Source: Candidatus Magasanikbacteria bacterium RIFCSPHIGHO2_01_FULL_41_23
GTDB lineage: Bacteria; Patescibacteria; ABY1; Magasanikbacterales; UBA922
Length of the DNA: 64,000 bases
Reading direction: 5' to 3'
Assembly: GCA_001782805.1 (NCBI GenBank)
Contig: MFPT01000002.1
Span: 133,993 to 197,992, forward strand
The notes beneath the pieces were generated by a model. That model had not been told where the DNA came from. It saw nothing but the letters and a program-made list of their open reading frames with translations, and did not search any database. Both the position numbers and the translations under genes were made by a program. Shown in pieces: positions 52,871-61,960 of this stretch; position 1 is the first letter of the stretch, and each line of letters opens with the position of its first letter.

Positions 52871-53705
52871 ATTGATAAAAAGTCTTTGAGAATAATGCCA
52901 ACAACCATTCAAAAAACATTCGTATAAAAGATTTGTTGGTAATCTTAGCCACAACGCCCGAACTATCGGGCGATGGCAAACTAGGCACTAAAATATAGGC
53001 GGCCGGACTTTCCAAACGCAATTTTCGAGAAATCGGATCAAGCGAACGAGATTTTAATTCCTCACTGTCCAAAGTATCAATATAATATCCGCCATCTGTT
53101 TCATAATATGTTTGGAATCCTCCGGCCAGACTTGTCCAATTACCGGCTTGGCTGTAGACGATAATATAAAAATAATAAATTTCTCCAGGCTCAATTTCAT
53201 CCAGAGAAATTTTGTGATTATTTTGCAATACCGTATCCTTGATTTGGCGCGATTCGTCCAAACGTGTTCGACCATATTCAACGAGCGCGGACGTGGGCAT
53301 ATCGGTGGCAAATATCATGTAAACCATTCGAGGATTATGCGCATCATAAATAATCTTTACGGGTAAAAGAGAAACAGCCAGTCTGGCCGCTTTTTTTTTC
53401 ACTGTGGTTGTGGCCGTTGCTGTTGAAGTGACTTTAAAAGGCTCATCCAAATCCGGATCTAAAACCGCCGGCTCAAAAACAAATTCAGGAGCTTTAAATT
53501 CAGGAAAAATAATCTGGGGACCATGCGGCGCCCATCCTCCGGATGACACTGGAGAAGTTGGGCTTGGTGAATCACTGGGACTGTCGGCTGCCGGAATGAT
53601 TGTGACGGTTACTTGTGTTGAATCGGCCAAAACTGCCCATGGATAAAAAACAGTAATAAAAAACAAAGAAAAAATAATGAGCCTTAAAATTTTATGATAA
53701 AACAT
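52833..53705 (-). CDS. Secreted fibronectin-III-like protein
   Basis: 290 aa. Signal peptide (IIFSLFFITVFYPWAVLA), a Pro/Ser-rich linker (SPSDSPSPTSPVSSGG), then a fibronectin-III-like domain (MVYMIFATDMPTSALVEYG ... HKISLDEIEPGEIYYFYIIVYS). A hydrophobic C-terminal region (FIRMFFEWLLALFSKTFYQFMA) may anchor it. It is third in the 1254-311-290 gene order on the minus strand, spaced 7 bases from the previous gene. Confidence 0.75.
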   Translation of the reverse strand: MFYHKILRLIIFSLFFITVFYPWAVLADSTQVTVTIIPAADSPSDSPSPTSPVSSGGWAPHGPQIIFPEFKAPEFVFEPAVLDPDLDEPFKVTSTATATTTVKKKAARLAVSLLPVKIIYDAHNPRMVYMIFATDMPTSALVEYGRTRLDESRQIKDTVLQNNHKISLDEIEPGEIYYFYIIVYSQAGNWTSLAGGFQTYYETDGGYYIDTLDSEELKSRSLDPISRKLRLESPAAYILVPSLPSPDSSGVVAKITNKSFIRMFFEWLLALFSKTFYQFMAYIPELWWQS

Positions 53706-53712
53706 AAAATAA

Positions 53713-54633
53713 TCATTTGAATTTTCGTCGTTTTAACCAAATAAATATACCAACAAATATCACCATTATTGCGGCCAGAATTATGACATTGCTTTTAATA
53801 ATTTCTGCGATTAAGCGTAGATAATGTCCGCGAATACTGCCAGGTTTTACGGAAAAATTTATGCGCCGCTCACCGCCTTCAGTCAAACGATAGCCTTCAA
53901 AAACTTTGATATAGGCTGTGTATTCACCAACATTTAAATTATGCGGCACAGTAAGTATAATTTCTTTAGTGGTAAACGGTGAAACTGTTTCAACTTTTTT
54001 GATTTCCACTCGTTCTACGAAATTTTTTTCATTCTGATCATAAACATCCACTTGGACTTTGGTTGGCCCTGTCCGCGTATTGCCGGTATTTTGAACAGTT
54101 AAAATAAGCTCGGCAGTTCCCGGAATTTTCCAACGCATCCACGGCACCGACGCATAAGCAGAAAACATCTTAACAGCCGGTAAAATAAAATCAGTAACCG
54201 CAGTTTTAATTACTACTAATTCCACCGGAACCGAAGTTCCCAAGACTGTTTGCGTACTGTAACGACTGTCTTTTTCCGTCACTATTTCCGTAATTGTTAT
54301 ACTTCCGTGATACGTGCCAAGACTGGCATTCACCGGCGCTTGTATCCGGAATGGAATCAAAAGCTGATGCTCATTTTTTTCCCAAACAATCTCTCTGCCT
54401 TTATCCGAAATAATCCATGAGCCAGAGGAAAAATCAATGCCAAGATGAACAATTGATGTTTTTTGCGCATCGCTCCGACTAAGCGTTAGTACGGAGACAG
54501 CGGATGATCCCAGCAATAAACGCTCATTAATTATTTTAGCCGGAGAAATACCTAAACCAGCGCTCACCTGATGCGGATTAAAAATAATCATTAAGGCAAT
54601 AAAGAGTACACTATAAAATTTTAAGACACGCAT
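53713..54633 (-). CDS. Surface protein with LGISP N-terminus and C-terminal anchor (paralogue 3)
   Basis: 306 aa from ATG 54633, five bases after the stop of the 1254-aa gene; a TTG further up is less likely. Signal peptide (YSVLFIALMIIFNPHQVSA), then GLGISPAKIINERLLLGSSA, Ig-like strands (VLTLSRSDAQKTSIVHLGIDF; AELILTVQNTGNTRTGPTKVQV; KEIILTVPHNLNVGEYTAYIKVF) and a C-terminal anchor (VIILAAIMVIFVGIFIWL, KRRKFK). Third member of the IGISP family in the locus. Confidence 0.8.
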   Translation of the reverse strand: MRVLKFYSVLFIALMIIFNPHQVSAGLGISPAKIINERLLLGSSAVSVLTLSRSDAQKTSIVHLGIDFSSGSWIISDKGREIVWEKNEHQLLIPFRIQAPVNASLGTYHGSITITEIVTEKDSRYSTQTVLGTSVPVELVVIKTAVTDFILPAVKMFSAYASVPWMRWKIPGTAELILTVQNTGNTRTGPTKVQVDVYDQNEKNFVERVEIKKVETVSPFTTKEIILTVPHNLNVGEYTAYIKVFEGYRLTEGGERRINFSVKPGSIRGHYLRLIAEIIKSNVIILAAIMVIFVGIFIWLKRRKFK

Positions 54634-54638
54634 ATATT

Positions 54639-57600
54639 TTATGGCCAAGGTAATTGATTAATACGACCCAAAAAAGAAATGACTCCACTGTAAACACCCG
54701 CCTGAACACCAAGCGGCGCTTGCCAACCCCAAAAGATATTTTTAGTCTGCAAAGTACTTGAACTGGTTGTTTTGGGAATATTAATATCAATCGTGGTACT
54801 GACCGCTGTCAAAGACGTACTGGAAGCATAAAACGTATTGGAACTCGTGGCATAACGCTGAGAAGAAACAGGAACAATCGATCCGGTAGTTTGGCTCGTC
54901 ATATCAGCTCCATAAATATCAATATCAACGGACGTATTGCCGGTCGAAGTAACTGTGGTGGTAACAGTTAACGGCATATTTTCGCCCGGACTAAATTGGC
55001 CATAATTTTTGGATGATGTCGTAACATCAATTCCCACGAGTGATACCACTTCAGGCGAGCCCGCAGTACTAAAAGCCGATCCTGTTTGCGGAGCCGCATC
55101 AGTCGCTGTAATATATGCCCGCCAATATTCGCTGGACCATGGAGTAGTATCACTCCCATCAGTGGGATCAGCGTGAAACTGCAGAGCAAAAGTACAGTTT
55201 GCCGTACAACTATTGCCACTGCAGCCGGTCAATTGGCATGAAGTAGAATAACAATTATTATCATCAGTCGTACAATTGTTGGTATTGGTAACACCGGAAC
55301 GATAGATAACTGCGGTCGCGGAAATAATATCACTATAGCCATTAATGTCAGTAATAGTCGCACTCGCCGTAACTGTAGTTGTCGTATTTTCAGTTAAGGT
55401 AATGTCTGATCCGTTATTTAAAGTAACACTCGTTACCACTGGCGCCGGATTGGTATAGGTTACACTGCCATAGGCCTCATATAAGGTTGAACTCACGGCT
55501 GTGCCTTCAACTGTTTGCACATTTTTAAAACGTATGCGCAGTCCATCAAGTTGCGTTTGAGTCAAAGTAAGGCCACTAAACGTAGCGCTGGACCAGCCTG
55601 CGACTGTGCGATTGGAAACTTGCTGGGAACTGCCATACTGACTTGATTCGGTATCATTCCACAAAGATAATTCCCATTGCATATTGGTGTTGCCATTATC
55701 ATAATAAACCCAAACCGCGACATCGGTACTGGTTGGCGCTCCGCTTAATGTAGTCATCGCAAACGTATCGGCTTGAGTATTGGCACAAATTATAAAATCA
55801 CCCGTATCCGGAGTCGTCGGTTGGCGAACAGTCTCATCAACAGTGGCATAATGGCTTCCGGCTGGTGTGGGAGTACAACTAAGCGCAGTTCCATCGCCAT
55901 TGGGATCAATAATCCCAATGGAATCAGAGGCAATTTGCCACTGACTTATTTCTTGAAACGTTGAGCTGGCAGTTTTTTCCCCATTGGCAAAAAAACTGGC
56001 CGGTCCAAGCATAAATAAATACGGACTAATATCGGGCGCGTCAAAATCGTACGTAAGTTCATAGACATCGCCGGCTTGCCAAACAATTGGCCAGTTAAGG
56101 ACTTGAACATCCCCTTCTTCCCGAATAATCGGTGGAATTATTTTTTGTTTTTTAATTAAATCAATTGATGATGTCGCACTGGAAGAAATTAATTTTAATT
56201 CCACAGTGGACAAATCAAAGCTGGCCGGAATTCGCTCCTCCAACGTGCCTATTACGGGATTATGAACTTTAAAATTGAGACGAACCGGATAACCGGCCGG
56301 AGGAAAAATACGCGTTGGACCGATTCGTTCTATTTCCACTGGCATTTCCGCACGAACTTCAAATATATTTTTAATTTCATAGCCATTATCCAGATTTTTT
56401 AACGTCATCGTATATGTGCCAATTTCTTGAGGCGTAAAATAACTGTAATAATCAGGCACATCAACCACATTGTTTGGTCCGCACAGTCCTGATCTCTGAA
56501 TAGCGGGCATTGCCTCGCCACCATTGGGCAAAGCAACGCGTAATAATAATTGAGCGTCACAAATTGTATGTCCATCGTCACGCAGAGCCGCCATTTGCAT
56601 ATACACCGGTTTACCCGGCATTATAATTGAACTATTCGTATTGATTGCCAGTACTCCCCAGGTAAAATCCTCTTCATGGGCGTACACGCCATCCGGAGAA
56701 TACACATCAACTTTGAGCGTATATTTTCCCGGCTTTAGACTGTGGAAATTATTTTCCATGGCAACCACGAACGCATTGGCTGAATTAAATTTCACTTCCG
56801 GTTCCAAAGCCGGCTCACGTTTTCCCTCATCATCAAGCACGGCTGTTTCTACCGTTATGGCACTGGCAATTGTTCCCATAGTTGGAGCAGGTTTATCGGA
56901 AAAAAGATTAACTATTGCATCAACCACAGTACTCACAATAGTTGGCGGAGGTGGTTCTGGTTTGGTATATTCAAAATTAAATTGCGGATTTTCTTCAGAA
57001 ACAAAATCGGTTTTTTCCGAAACCAATTTAACCGGCGATGTTTCATCGGACAGACCAATCGTATCCGGATCAAGTTCCAGCCAAACCGCGTCCACAAATA
57101 AATTTTTTAACGGATCGAGTGTTTCACCTTGACGAATCAACCGAACGCCAAGCCGTTGAATTTCTGAAACATCAGTAATAGCTGGCAGCGAAAAAAAGAA
57201 ATATCCCTGATTAATGGCATTGGAATTTTCCAAATGCAAATCAATTAAGCCAACTTCTTCCCAATTCCCTCCCAACGTATACTGGACAATTAATTTTTGA
57301 CTCACGCCGGCATGATTGGCAAACGATAAACCCAATTTGGCACCAACAATTCTACGAATTTTTTTTTGCAGACTAAGATCAGATAAGGCAAATTGACCAA
57401 ATTCCAAAAAAGAAATCTCAGGTGTTTTTTCTGACGATTCTAATGATGGTAAAATAACGGGAAGAACAATCGAATTCTGATTTGATTCACTTTTTGGAGT
57501 ATTGACCGCTTCATTTGATTTAATTGGTTCAAGCAAAGGTTCTGTAGGCAAAACAATTGGTGGAACTACGGGAACTTCTGGTTTGATTGGATCTGGCGAT

Positions 57601-58403
57601 TCAATTGGAGCGGGAATTGCGACTGGTTCAGGATCGGGAATCGGCTCTGGTTTTGGTGTTGGTGTTAGTATCGGTATCGCTATTGGTTCTGGCGCTGTGG
57701 CTGGTGCTGGTTCTGACTTTGGTTCAGGAGTTGGGACGATTATTGGTTCAACCGGAGGATTGGTTGGTGAAGCATTATTTTCCGTTGTTTCTGTTTGCGC
57801 CAAGACCGGCAAGGACCAAGGAAAAAAATAACGAAAAAGAGAAAAGCCAACTTGTTCGGATTGAGATGGAATAGGAGATGCTTCAATTGGAATTGGTGCT
57901 GGTGGAGTTGGCTGAGGTATATCTTCTGGAGGAGATGGAGGGGGAAGTGGAGTCTGATCTAGTGGAACAGATAGTGGAGCTACTGGCTGACTTGATTCAA
58001 TCGGTGCCAATTGTTCGACCGGATTTGGAGTCGGAGTTATTGTTGGCTCAGTTGGATTTGCTTGAAAAGGAATTTCTGTTGGAGGAATCGGATCATTCGG
58101 AATTGACGGAGAAGGAATCGGCGATGTTTCAATAGTTGGCCTTTCTGTAACTGGAGTCCGCGCCAAAGCGGAATTATCCAAACTAAATTGAGTTAAATCC
58201 GCTGTCTGTGATAAATCTCGTCTAAGCGCTGACATAGGATTTTGCCAATTACTGGAAAATGAAGCTGGCTCGGCAATAATCGATTGTTTGGCATTAGCTA
58301 AGAGAGAAAATGATGTTTGGTTAAATAAAAAAAATGCCAATAAAAAAATAATCGTAAAAACAAATTCTCTTGTTCTTTGGCGTATCATAAAATACTTGAA
58401 CAT
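54639..58403 (-). CDS. Giant proline-rich multidomain surface protein
   Basis: 1254 aa. Signal/anchor (EFVFTIIFLLAFFLFNQTSFSLL), a ~230-residue Pro/Glu/Ile/Thr-rich stalk (residues ~80-310, with PTP, PEP and PIP repeats), then many beta domains: an Ig-like segment (FAVLSDLSL type, GKYTLKVDVYSPDGVYAHEED, GTYTMTLKNLDNG), a jelly-roll-like piece (DVAVWVYYDNGNTNMQWELSLW) and a Cys-rich tandem (NNCTTDDNNCYSTSCQLTGCSGNSCTANC). The tail is shared with the 374-aa protein. It should project from the cell surface. TTTACC-N17-TATACT lies right before the ATG, giving a nearly leaderless mRNA. Confidence 0.85.
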   Translation of the reverse strand: MFKYFMIRQRTREFVFTIIFLLAFFLFNQTSFSLLANAKQSIIAEPASFSSNWQNPMSALRRDLSQTADLTQFSLDNSALARTPVTERPTIETSPIPSPSIPNDPIPPTEIPFQANPTEPTITPTPNPVEQLAPIESSQPVAPLSVPLDQTPLPPPSPPEDIPQPTPPAPIPIEASPIPSQSEQVGFSLFRYFFPWSLPVLAQTETTENNASPTNPPVEPIIVPTPEPKSEPAPATAPEPIAIPILTPTPKPEPIPDPEPVAIPAPIESPDPIKPEVPVVPPIVLPTEPLLEPIKSNEAVNTPKSESNQNSIVLPVILPSLESSEKTPEISFLEFGQFALSDLSLQKKIRRIVGAKLGLSFANHAGVSQKLIVQYTLGGNWEEVGLIDLHLENSNAINQGYFFFSLPAITDVSEIQRLGVRLIRQGETLDPLKNLFVDAVWLELDPDTIGLSDETSPVKLVSEKTDFVSEENPQFNFEYTKPEPPPPTIVSTVVDAIVNLFSDKPAPTMGTIASAITVETAVLDDEGKREPALEPEVKFNSANAFVVAMENNFHSLKPGKYTLKVDVYSPDGVYAHEEDFTWGVLAINTNSSIIMPGKPVYMQMAALRDDGHTICDAQLLLRVALPNGGEAMPAIQRSGLCGPNNVVDVPDYYSYFTPQEIGTYTMTLKNLDNGYEIKNIFEVRAEMPVEIERIGPTRIFPPAGYPVRLNFKVHNPVIGTLEERIPASFDLSTVELKLISSSATSSIDLIKKQKIIPPIIREEGDVQVLNWPIVWQAGDVYELTYDFDAPDISPYLFMLGPASFFANGEKTASSTFQEISQWQIASDSIGIIDPNGDGTALSCTPTPAGSHYATVDETVRQPTTPDTGDFIICANTQADTFAMTTLSGAPTSTDVAVWVYYDNGNTNMQWELSLWNDTESSQYGSSQQVSNRTVAGWSSATFSGLTLTQTQLDGLRIRFKNVQTVEGTAVSSTLYEAYGSVTYTNPAPVVTSVTLNNGSDITLTENTTTTVTASATITDINGYSDIISATAVIYRSGVTNTNNCTTDDNNCYSTSCQLTGCSGNSCTANCTFALQFHADPTDGSDTTPWSSEYWRAYITATDAAPQTGSAFSTAGSPEVVSLVGIDVTTSSKNYGQFSPGENMPLTVTTTVTSTGNTSVDIDIYGADMTSQTTGSIVPVSSQRYATSSNTFYASSTSLTAVSTTIDINIPKTTSSSTLQTKNIFWGWQAPLGVQAGVYSGVISFLGRINQLPWP

Positions 58404-58412
58404 TGTAGTCTA

Positions 58413-58441
58413 AGTATACAAGAAAAAATATATTTGGTAAA
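58413..58441 (-). promoter_or_regulatory. Promoter of the giant surface gene
   Basis: TTTACC (58436-58441) and TATACT (58413-58418) with a 17-bp spacer; the ATG at 58403 is about where transcription would begin. Confidence 0.65.
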
Positions 58442-58479
58442 TAAAATAGCGAATTAGTTAATCTGCAATATAACGGTAT

Positions 58480-59343
58480 CTACTTTTGACACCGATAACA
58501 ATAATGCGTGCCGCGACCGGCGATTTTTATTTTGAGAATGGTGGCCGGACATTTTTTACATTTAAGTTTGCCACGGCCGTAAACTTGGAGAAATCGTAAA
58601 AATCCCCCGCTTTGTCCGGCAGTGTCCACAAAAGTATTGAACGTGGTGCCCCGATGTTTAATTCCTTTCGCAATAATTTTTTCACAAACAGAATGCAAGC
58701 GTTTAATTTCAGTGCCGGTCAAATTTTTCGCCGGACGCATCGGCCTGATTCCGGCCGCAAAACAAATCTCGTCCGCGTAGATATTACCAATGCCCGCGAT
58801 TAAATTTTGATTAAGTAACAAAGCTTTAAGGGAAGTGGTTTTATTTTTTAGCACAGCGGAAAAATTTTCCAATGTAAAATTTTTTTGCAACGGTTCAATG
58901 CCATATTTTTCTTTAATTATTTTCAACTCTTCGGACGTAACCAATTGCAAATAACCGAACAAACGCAAATCATTGAAAAATAAAACCGCGTCATTTGGGA
59001 AATAAAAAATAACGCGCGTATGACGATCGGGCAAATGAGCGAATTTTTGCGCGAACAACGAATGTCCGCCGGCAATAATTGTGTTGCGATCGCGATATAT
59101 CAATTGGCCGGTCATTTTAAGATGAATCAGCAAAAAAATGTCTTTTTTATCCAACGTCGCAATGAGCAATTTACCGATTCTATCAATGGACAAGATTGAT
59201 GCGTCGATGAGCGTATTTTTAAATTTTTTTAAAGTTGGACGAACAATTCTCGGCGCCGATATTTCCACTGCAGTAATTTTTTGACCAATAATTTTGGCGT
59301 TTAAATCACGACGAATTGTTTCCACTTCGGGTAATTCGGGCAT
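58480..59343 (-). CDS. mutM: Formamidopyrimidine-DNA glycosylase
   Basis: 287 aa. Catalytic N-terminus PELPEVETIRRDLN (Pro as nucleophile, Glu next to it), beta-hairpin Lys region IDRIGKLLIATL, helix-two-turn-helix NQNLIAGIGNIYADEICF, and a C-terminal zinc finger CKKCPATILKIKIAGRGTHYCYRCQ. It excises 8-oxoG and FaPy lesions. Complete. Confidence 0.97.
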   Translation of the reverse strand: MPELPEVETIRRDLNAKIIGQKITAVEISAPRIVRPTLKKFKNTLIDASILSIDRIGKLLIATLDKKDIFLLIHLKMTGQLIYRDRNTIIAGGHSLFAQKFAHLPDRHTRVIFYFPNDAVLFFNDLRLFGYLQLVTSEELKIIKEKYGIEPLQKNFTLENFSAVLKNKTTSLKALLLNQNLIAGIGNIYADEICFAAGIRPMRPAKNLTGTEIKRLHSVCEKIIAKGIKHRGTTFNTFVDTAGQSGGFLRFLQVYGRGKLKCKKCPATILKIKIAGRGTHYCYRCQK

Positions 59344-59437
59344 ATTATTTTTCGTGGTATAAAAATGCAGGACATCATGAAGGACGTTGGAACTATTTTA
59401 CAGGATGCAAAGGGTTATATCTATATTCCGAATTTCG

Positions 59438-59980
59438 TTATACTCGCACAATAAACGGCTCAAGGTCGATAAGATTTAAAAGACGCGATTCGCTCACATG
59501 TTTCATCACACCATAACTTGGCTGATGAGAAAACCCGATATATTCAACCTTTTTCTCCAAGTGCGTTATTTTTTGTATTGCTGGTATAAGATCAGTATCT
59601 GAAGAAACGACAATAGCAACGTCATACAGATTTTCATACGCTCCGATAAGCATATCCGTTGCTATTTGCACGTCAACACCTTTTTCATGAACCTTCTCAC
59701 CAGCCACGCGCATAAGATATCCTTTTTTTACCACAATATTCTGTGCTTTAGATGACAGGTGGTTGAACAACCGGATCTGAGAAAACCGTAATTTTTGTGC
59801 ATACTCATCATCCAATTTGGCGCGGACAACTCCCACGTAGTAGGTAACACCGACTATCTCTCTTTTTTGAGCCACCAAATTAGCCATCCCACGATAATGA
59901 AAAGAGAGAAGATTTTTGATCTCCAAAGATTTCAACTTGAAATACAAGTTGCTCCCATCGATAAATATTGCAACACGCAT
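59438..59980 (-). CDS. NYN domain (LabA/DUF88) putative ribonuclease
   Basis: 180 aa. PIN-like acidic residues: IFIDGSNLYFKL at the N-terminus, EKGVDVQIATDMLIGAY, and VVSSDTDLIPAIQKI. The family is thought to cleave RNA using a metal. A promoter and then a complete terminator lie in its leader (59991-60078), so its expression may depend on attenuation or read-through. Confidence 0.85.
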   Translation of the reverse strand: MRVAIFIDGSNLYFKLKSLEIKNLLSFHYRGMANLVAQKREIVGVTYYVGVVRAKLDDEYAQKLRFSQIRLFNHLSSKAQNIVVKKGYLMRVAGEKVHEKGVDVQIATDMLIGAYENLYDVAIVVSSDTDLIPAIQKITHLEKKVEYIGFSHQPSYGVMKHVSESRLLNLIDLEPFIVRV

Positions 59981-59990
59981 ACAGGGTCAA

Positions 59991-60040
59991 AAAACAAAAA
60001 CCCCACCGTGTCCCCTTTCGAGAAGCAGAGTGGGTGGTTT
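59991..60040 (-). terminator. Terminator/attenuator in the NYN gene leader
   Basis: AACCACCC...GGTGGGG followed by TTTTTGTTTTTTG, starting about eight bases after the expected transcription start and ending 11 bases before the NYN ATG. The stem interior includes CTGCTTCTCGAAAGG, weakly like the REP family. Confidence 0.75.
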
Positions 60041-60050
60041 TAGTAAAGTC

Positions 60051-60078
60051 AGTATATCAAACATATCAGCGTTGTCAA
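60051..60078 (-). promoter_or_regulatory. Promoter ahead of the attenuator
   Basis: TTGACA (60073-60078), 16-bp spacer, TATACT (60051-60056). Transcripts stopping at the adjacent terminator would be only ~50-60 bases. Confidence 0.75.
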
Positions 60079-60143
60079 ATGGTGTATATTTGCGGTCGAT
60101 AACATAAAATATGGTATTTGTTTTTTCATCTGTCATTACACGG

Positions 60144-60217
60144 TGGCAGGCGCGGTCGGAATCGGACCGACGACGGAGGTTTTGGAGACCCCAGTGATAC
60201 CATTTCACCACGCGCCC
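60144..60217 (-). tRNA. tRNA-Trp (CCA anticodon)
   Basis: Cloverleaf with acceptor GGGCGCG/CGCGCCT, anticodon arm GGGGT-CTCCAAA-ACCTC (anticodon CCA), T arm GTCGG-TCCGATT-CCGAC, discriminator G and an encoded CCA. The T-loop TCC in place of TTC is unusual. Confidence 0.9.
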
Positions 60218-60284
60218 ATATTTTTTACCCTCCTCCAAAATATTTTGTGTAAACCAACGAAACTATAATACCCAAAAAATAAAA

Positions 60285-60325
60285 AAAAAACAAGCCTCAG
60301 TATCTTCCAAGGCCTGATAGAAAAT
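60285..60325 (-). terminator. Terminator of the DUF1189 gene
   Basis: CAGGCCTT...GAGGCTTG (8-bp stem with G-U pairs) followed by ten T residues on the minus strand. Confidence 0.75.
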
Positions 60326-60341
60326 CGCGAATAATTTATGG

Positions 60342-61181
60342 TTAATTTGGCGACTGAATGGTGGTAGATGGCGTTTCGGTTTTTTTATCATTGTCAAAAC
60401 CGGAAACAACCAAGTACATCAGAAGTAAAAACACCAATGTACTGATAAAACCAAAAGGCAATCCAAACCAAACCGCGGTCGTGGCAATTATGGTCGGCAA
60501 AGTTGTGGCATAAAAACCAGTCGCTAAAATTTCTTTATATGTCCACGCAAATTTCCGCACTCGCGCCACGATGTATACCACGCCCGTCAGGAATAAAAGC
60601 CCGATAAATTTCCCGATAAGCAAAACAAAAACTCCAATCGCCAACAGTACGACACCAATCCAATGTCCATACGATCGAACTTTGGCGATTCCGTCTACAA
60701 CATTGGCCTTGGTAAAGACCGTGTCATCAGGCAAACCCGCAAATGTTTCGGTTTGAGTGGTTTTATCTTCAGAATTATAAAAAGAAAAATAATCGCGCGT
60801 GATCAAAATAATCGCGTCATGATCCGCATCTTTTTTTAGTGATTCAATTGATGGTGTTGAAGTACTTTCCGTATCAATCACTATCCGCACACTATCATCG
60901 CCAAATAATTTATCCGCCACAAATGGCTGGGGGAAACCCGTAATTGCCAGTTTTTCATTCTTCCACGTAGCAGTGAAGTCGGGAGTATTTTTGACGATTT
61001 CAGTTTCAGCTGTTTCCAAAACTTTTGGAAGCGCAAAAAAAGCAAGTTGAATCAAACGTAAAGCAAAAATCAAAACCAAAAAAATAACCGCATAAGCGAA
61101 TGCTCGACCCAAACGGCCACGCTGTTCGCGAAGCCAAGCAACGTTAAACAAACTATTATAAAACGCGGTTAGAATCCACAT
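60342..61181 (-). CDS. DUF1189-family membrane protein
   Basis: 279 aa. N-terminal soluble edge and first helix (FAYAVIFLVLIFALRLIQLAFF), a ~120-residue extracytoplasmic domain (LAITGFPQPFVADKLFGDDSVRIVIDTES), then four helices. DUF1189 proteins such as YqgA-type regulators are membrane proteins of unclear role. Four bases separate it from rpmG on the same strand. Confidence 0.75.
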   Translation of the reverse strand: MWILTAFYNSLFNVAWLREQRGRLGRAFAYAVIFLVLIFALRLIQLAFFALPKVLETAETEIVKNTPDFTATWKNEKLAITGFPQPFVADKLFGDDSVRIVIDTESTSTPSIESLKKDADHDAIILITRDYFSFYNSEDKTTQTETFAGLPDDTVFTKANVVDGIAKVRSYGHWIGVVLLAIGVFVLLIGKFIGLLFLTGVVYIVARVRKFAWTYKEILATGFYATTLPTIIATTAVWFGLPFGFISTLVFLLLMYLVVSGFDNDKKTETPSTTIQSPN

Positions 61182-61184
61182 AGC

Positions 61185-61340
61185 TTATTTGGTTTCTTTA
61201 TGCAAAGCATGCTTTCGGCAATTTTTGCAAAACTTCTGTAGTTCCAAGCGATTCTTGAGCGTCTTTTTATTTTTACTCGAAAAATAATTAATGGTTTTGC
61301 ATTCCGTGCACTCAAATTTGATCATGTTGTCTTGAGACAT
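61185..61340 (-). CDS. rpmG: 50S ribosomal protein L33
   Basis: 51 aa from ATG 61340 (MSQDNMIKFECTECKTINYF). Two zinc-binding pairs, CTEC and CKNC, and basic stretches KNKKTLKNRLELQKFCKNCR. Part of the large ribosomal subunit near the E site. Confidence 0.95.
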   Translation of the reverse strand: MSQDNMIKFECTECKTINYFSSKNKKTLKNRLELQKFCKNCRKHALHKETK

Positions 61341-61448
61341 ATTTCTAAAATAAAAACTAAAATTGAAATTGCAATCTCTACCACTAACTGCAATAGTGAA
61401 TATGATACCAAGTAGTCTGGAAAAAATCAAGAGGGAATGCTACGATAC

Positions 61449-61955
61449 ATGTCTATGCGTACCACTAATCGAAAATCGGATAAATTTACCGGGCAAAAAC
61501 AAGACCCGTTGATAACTGCCGAAAAAATCAAAGAACTCACGGAAAAATTGGCCGGAATGAAAACTAAAAGACCAATTCTTGCGGCTGAAGTGGGAAGATT
61601 GGCGGAATTGGGCGATTTTTCGGAAAATGTGGAATACCAATTGGCCAAAGGAAAATTGCGCGGATTAAATAACGCGATTCTGGTTTTGGAAAATCAATTG
61701 ACGCGAGCCGAAGTAATCATGACACCAAGCCAGACTGATCGTGTGGAAATTGGTCACAGCGTGACCGTTGAATGTAATAATAAACGCCAACAATATCACA
61801 TTCTGGGATCAACCGAAACCGATCCGAACCATGACGTCATTTCTTATAATTCCCCGATTGGCGCGGCATTGATTGGACACCGAGTGGGTGAAAAATTACT
61901 CGTTGTGATCGCGAATAAAAAAGAAATGGAATATACGATTATTGAGATAAAATAA
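61449..61955 (+). CDS. greA: Transcription elongation factor GreA
   Basis: 168 aa from ATG 61449 (61437 in frame is also possible). N-terminal coiled coil with the acidic tip GRLAELGDFSENVEYQLAKGK (Asp/Glu pair that stimulates RNA cleavage by RNA polymerase) and a C-terminal FKBP-like domain (VISYNSPIGAALIGHRVGEKLLVVI). It rescues backtracked polymerase. An A/T-rich leader with GAGGG; divergent from rpmG. Confidence 0.96.
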   Translation: MSMRTTNRKSDKFTGQKQDPLITAEKIKELTEKLAGMKTKRPILAAEVGRLAELGDFSENVEYQLAKGKLRGLNNAILVLENQLTRAEVIMTPSQTDRVEIGHSVTVECNNKRQQYHILGSTETDPNHDVISYNSPIGAALIGHRVGEKLLVVIANKKEMEYTIIEIK

Positions 61956-61960
61956 AAACA

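Noticed and set aside
57502..58135. Gly/Leu-rich open frames opposite the proline stalk
   Set aside because: They are antisense translations of the Pro/Glu repeat of the giant surface protein.
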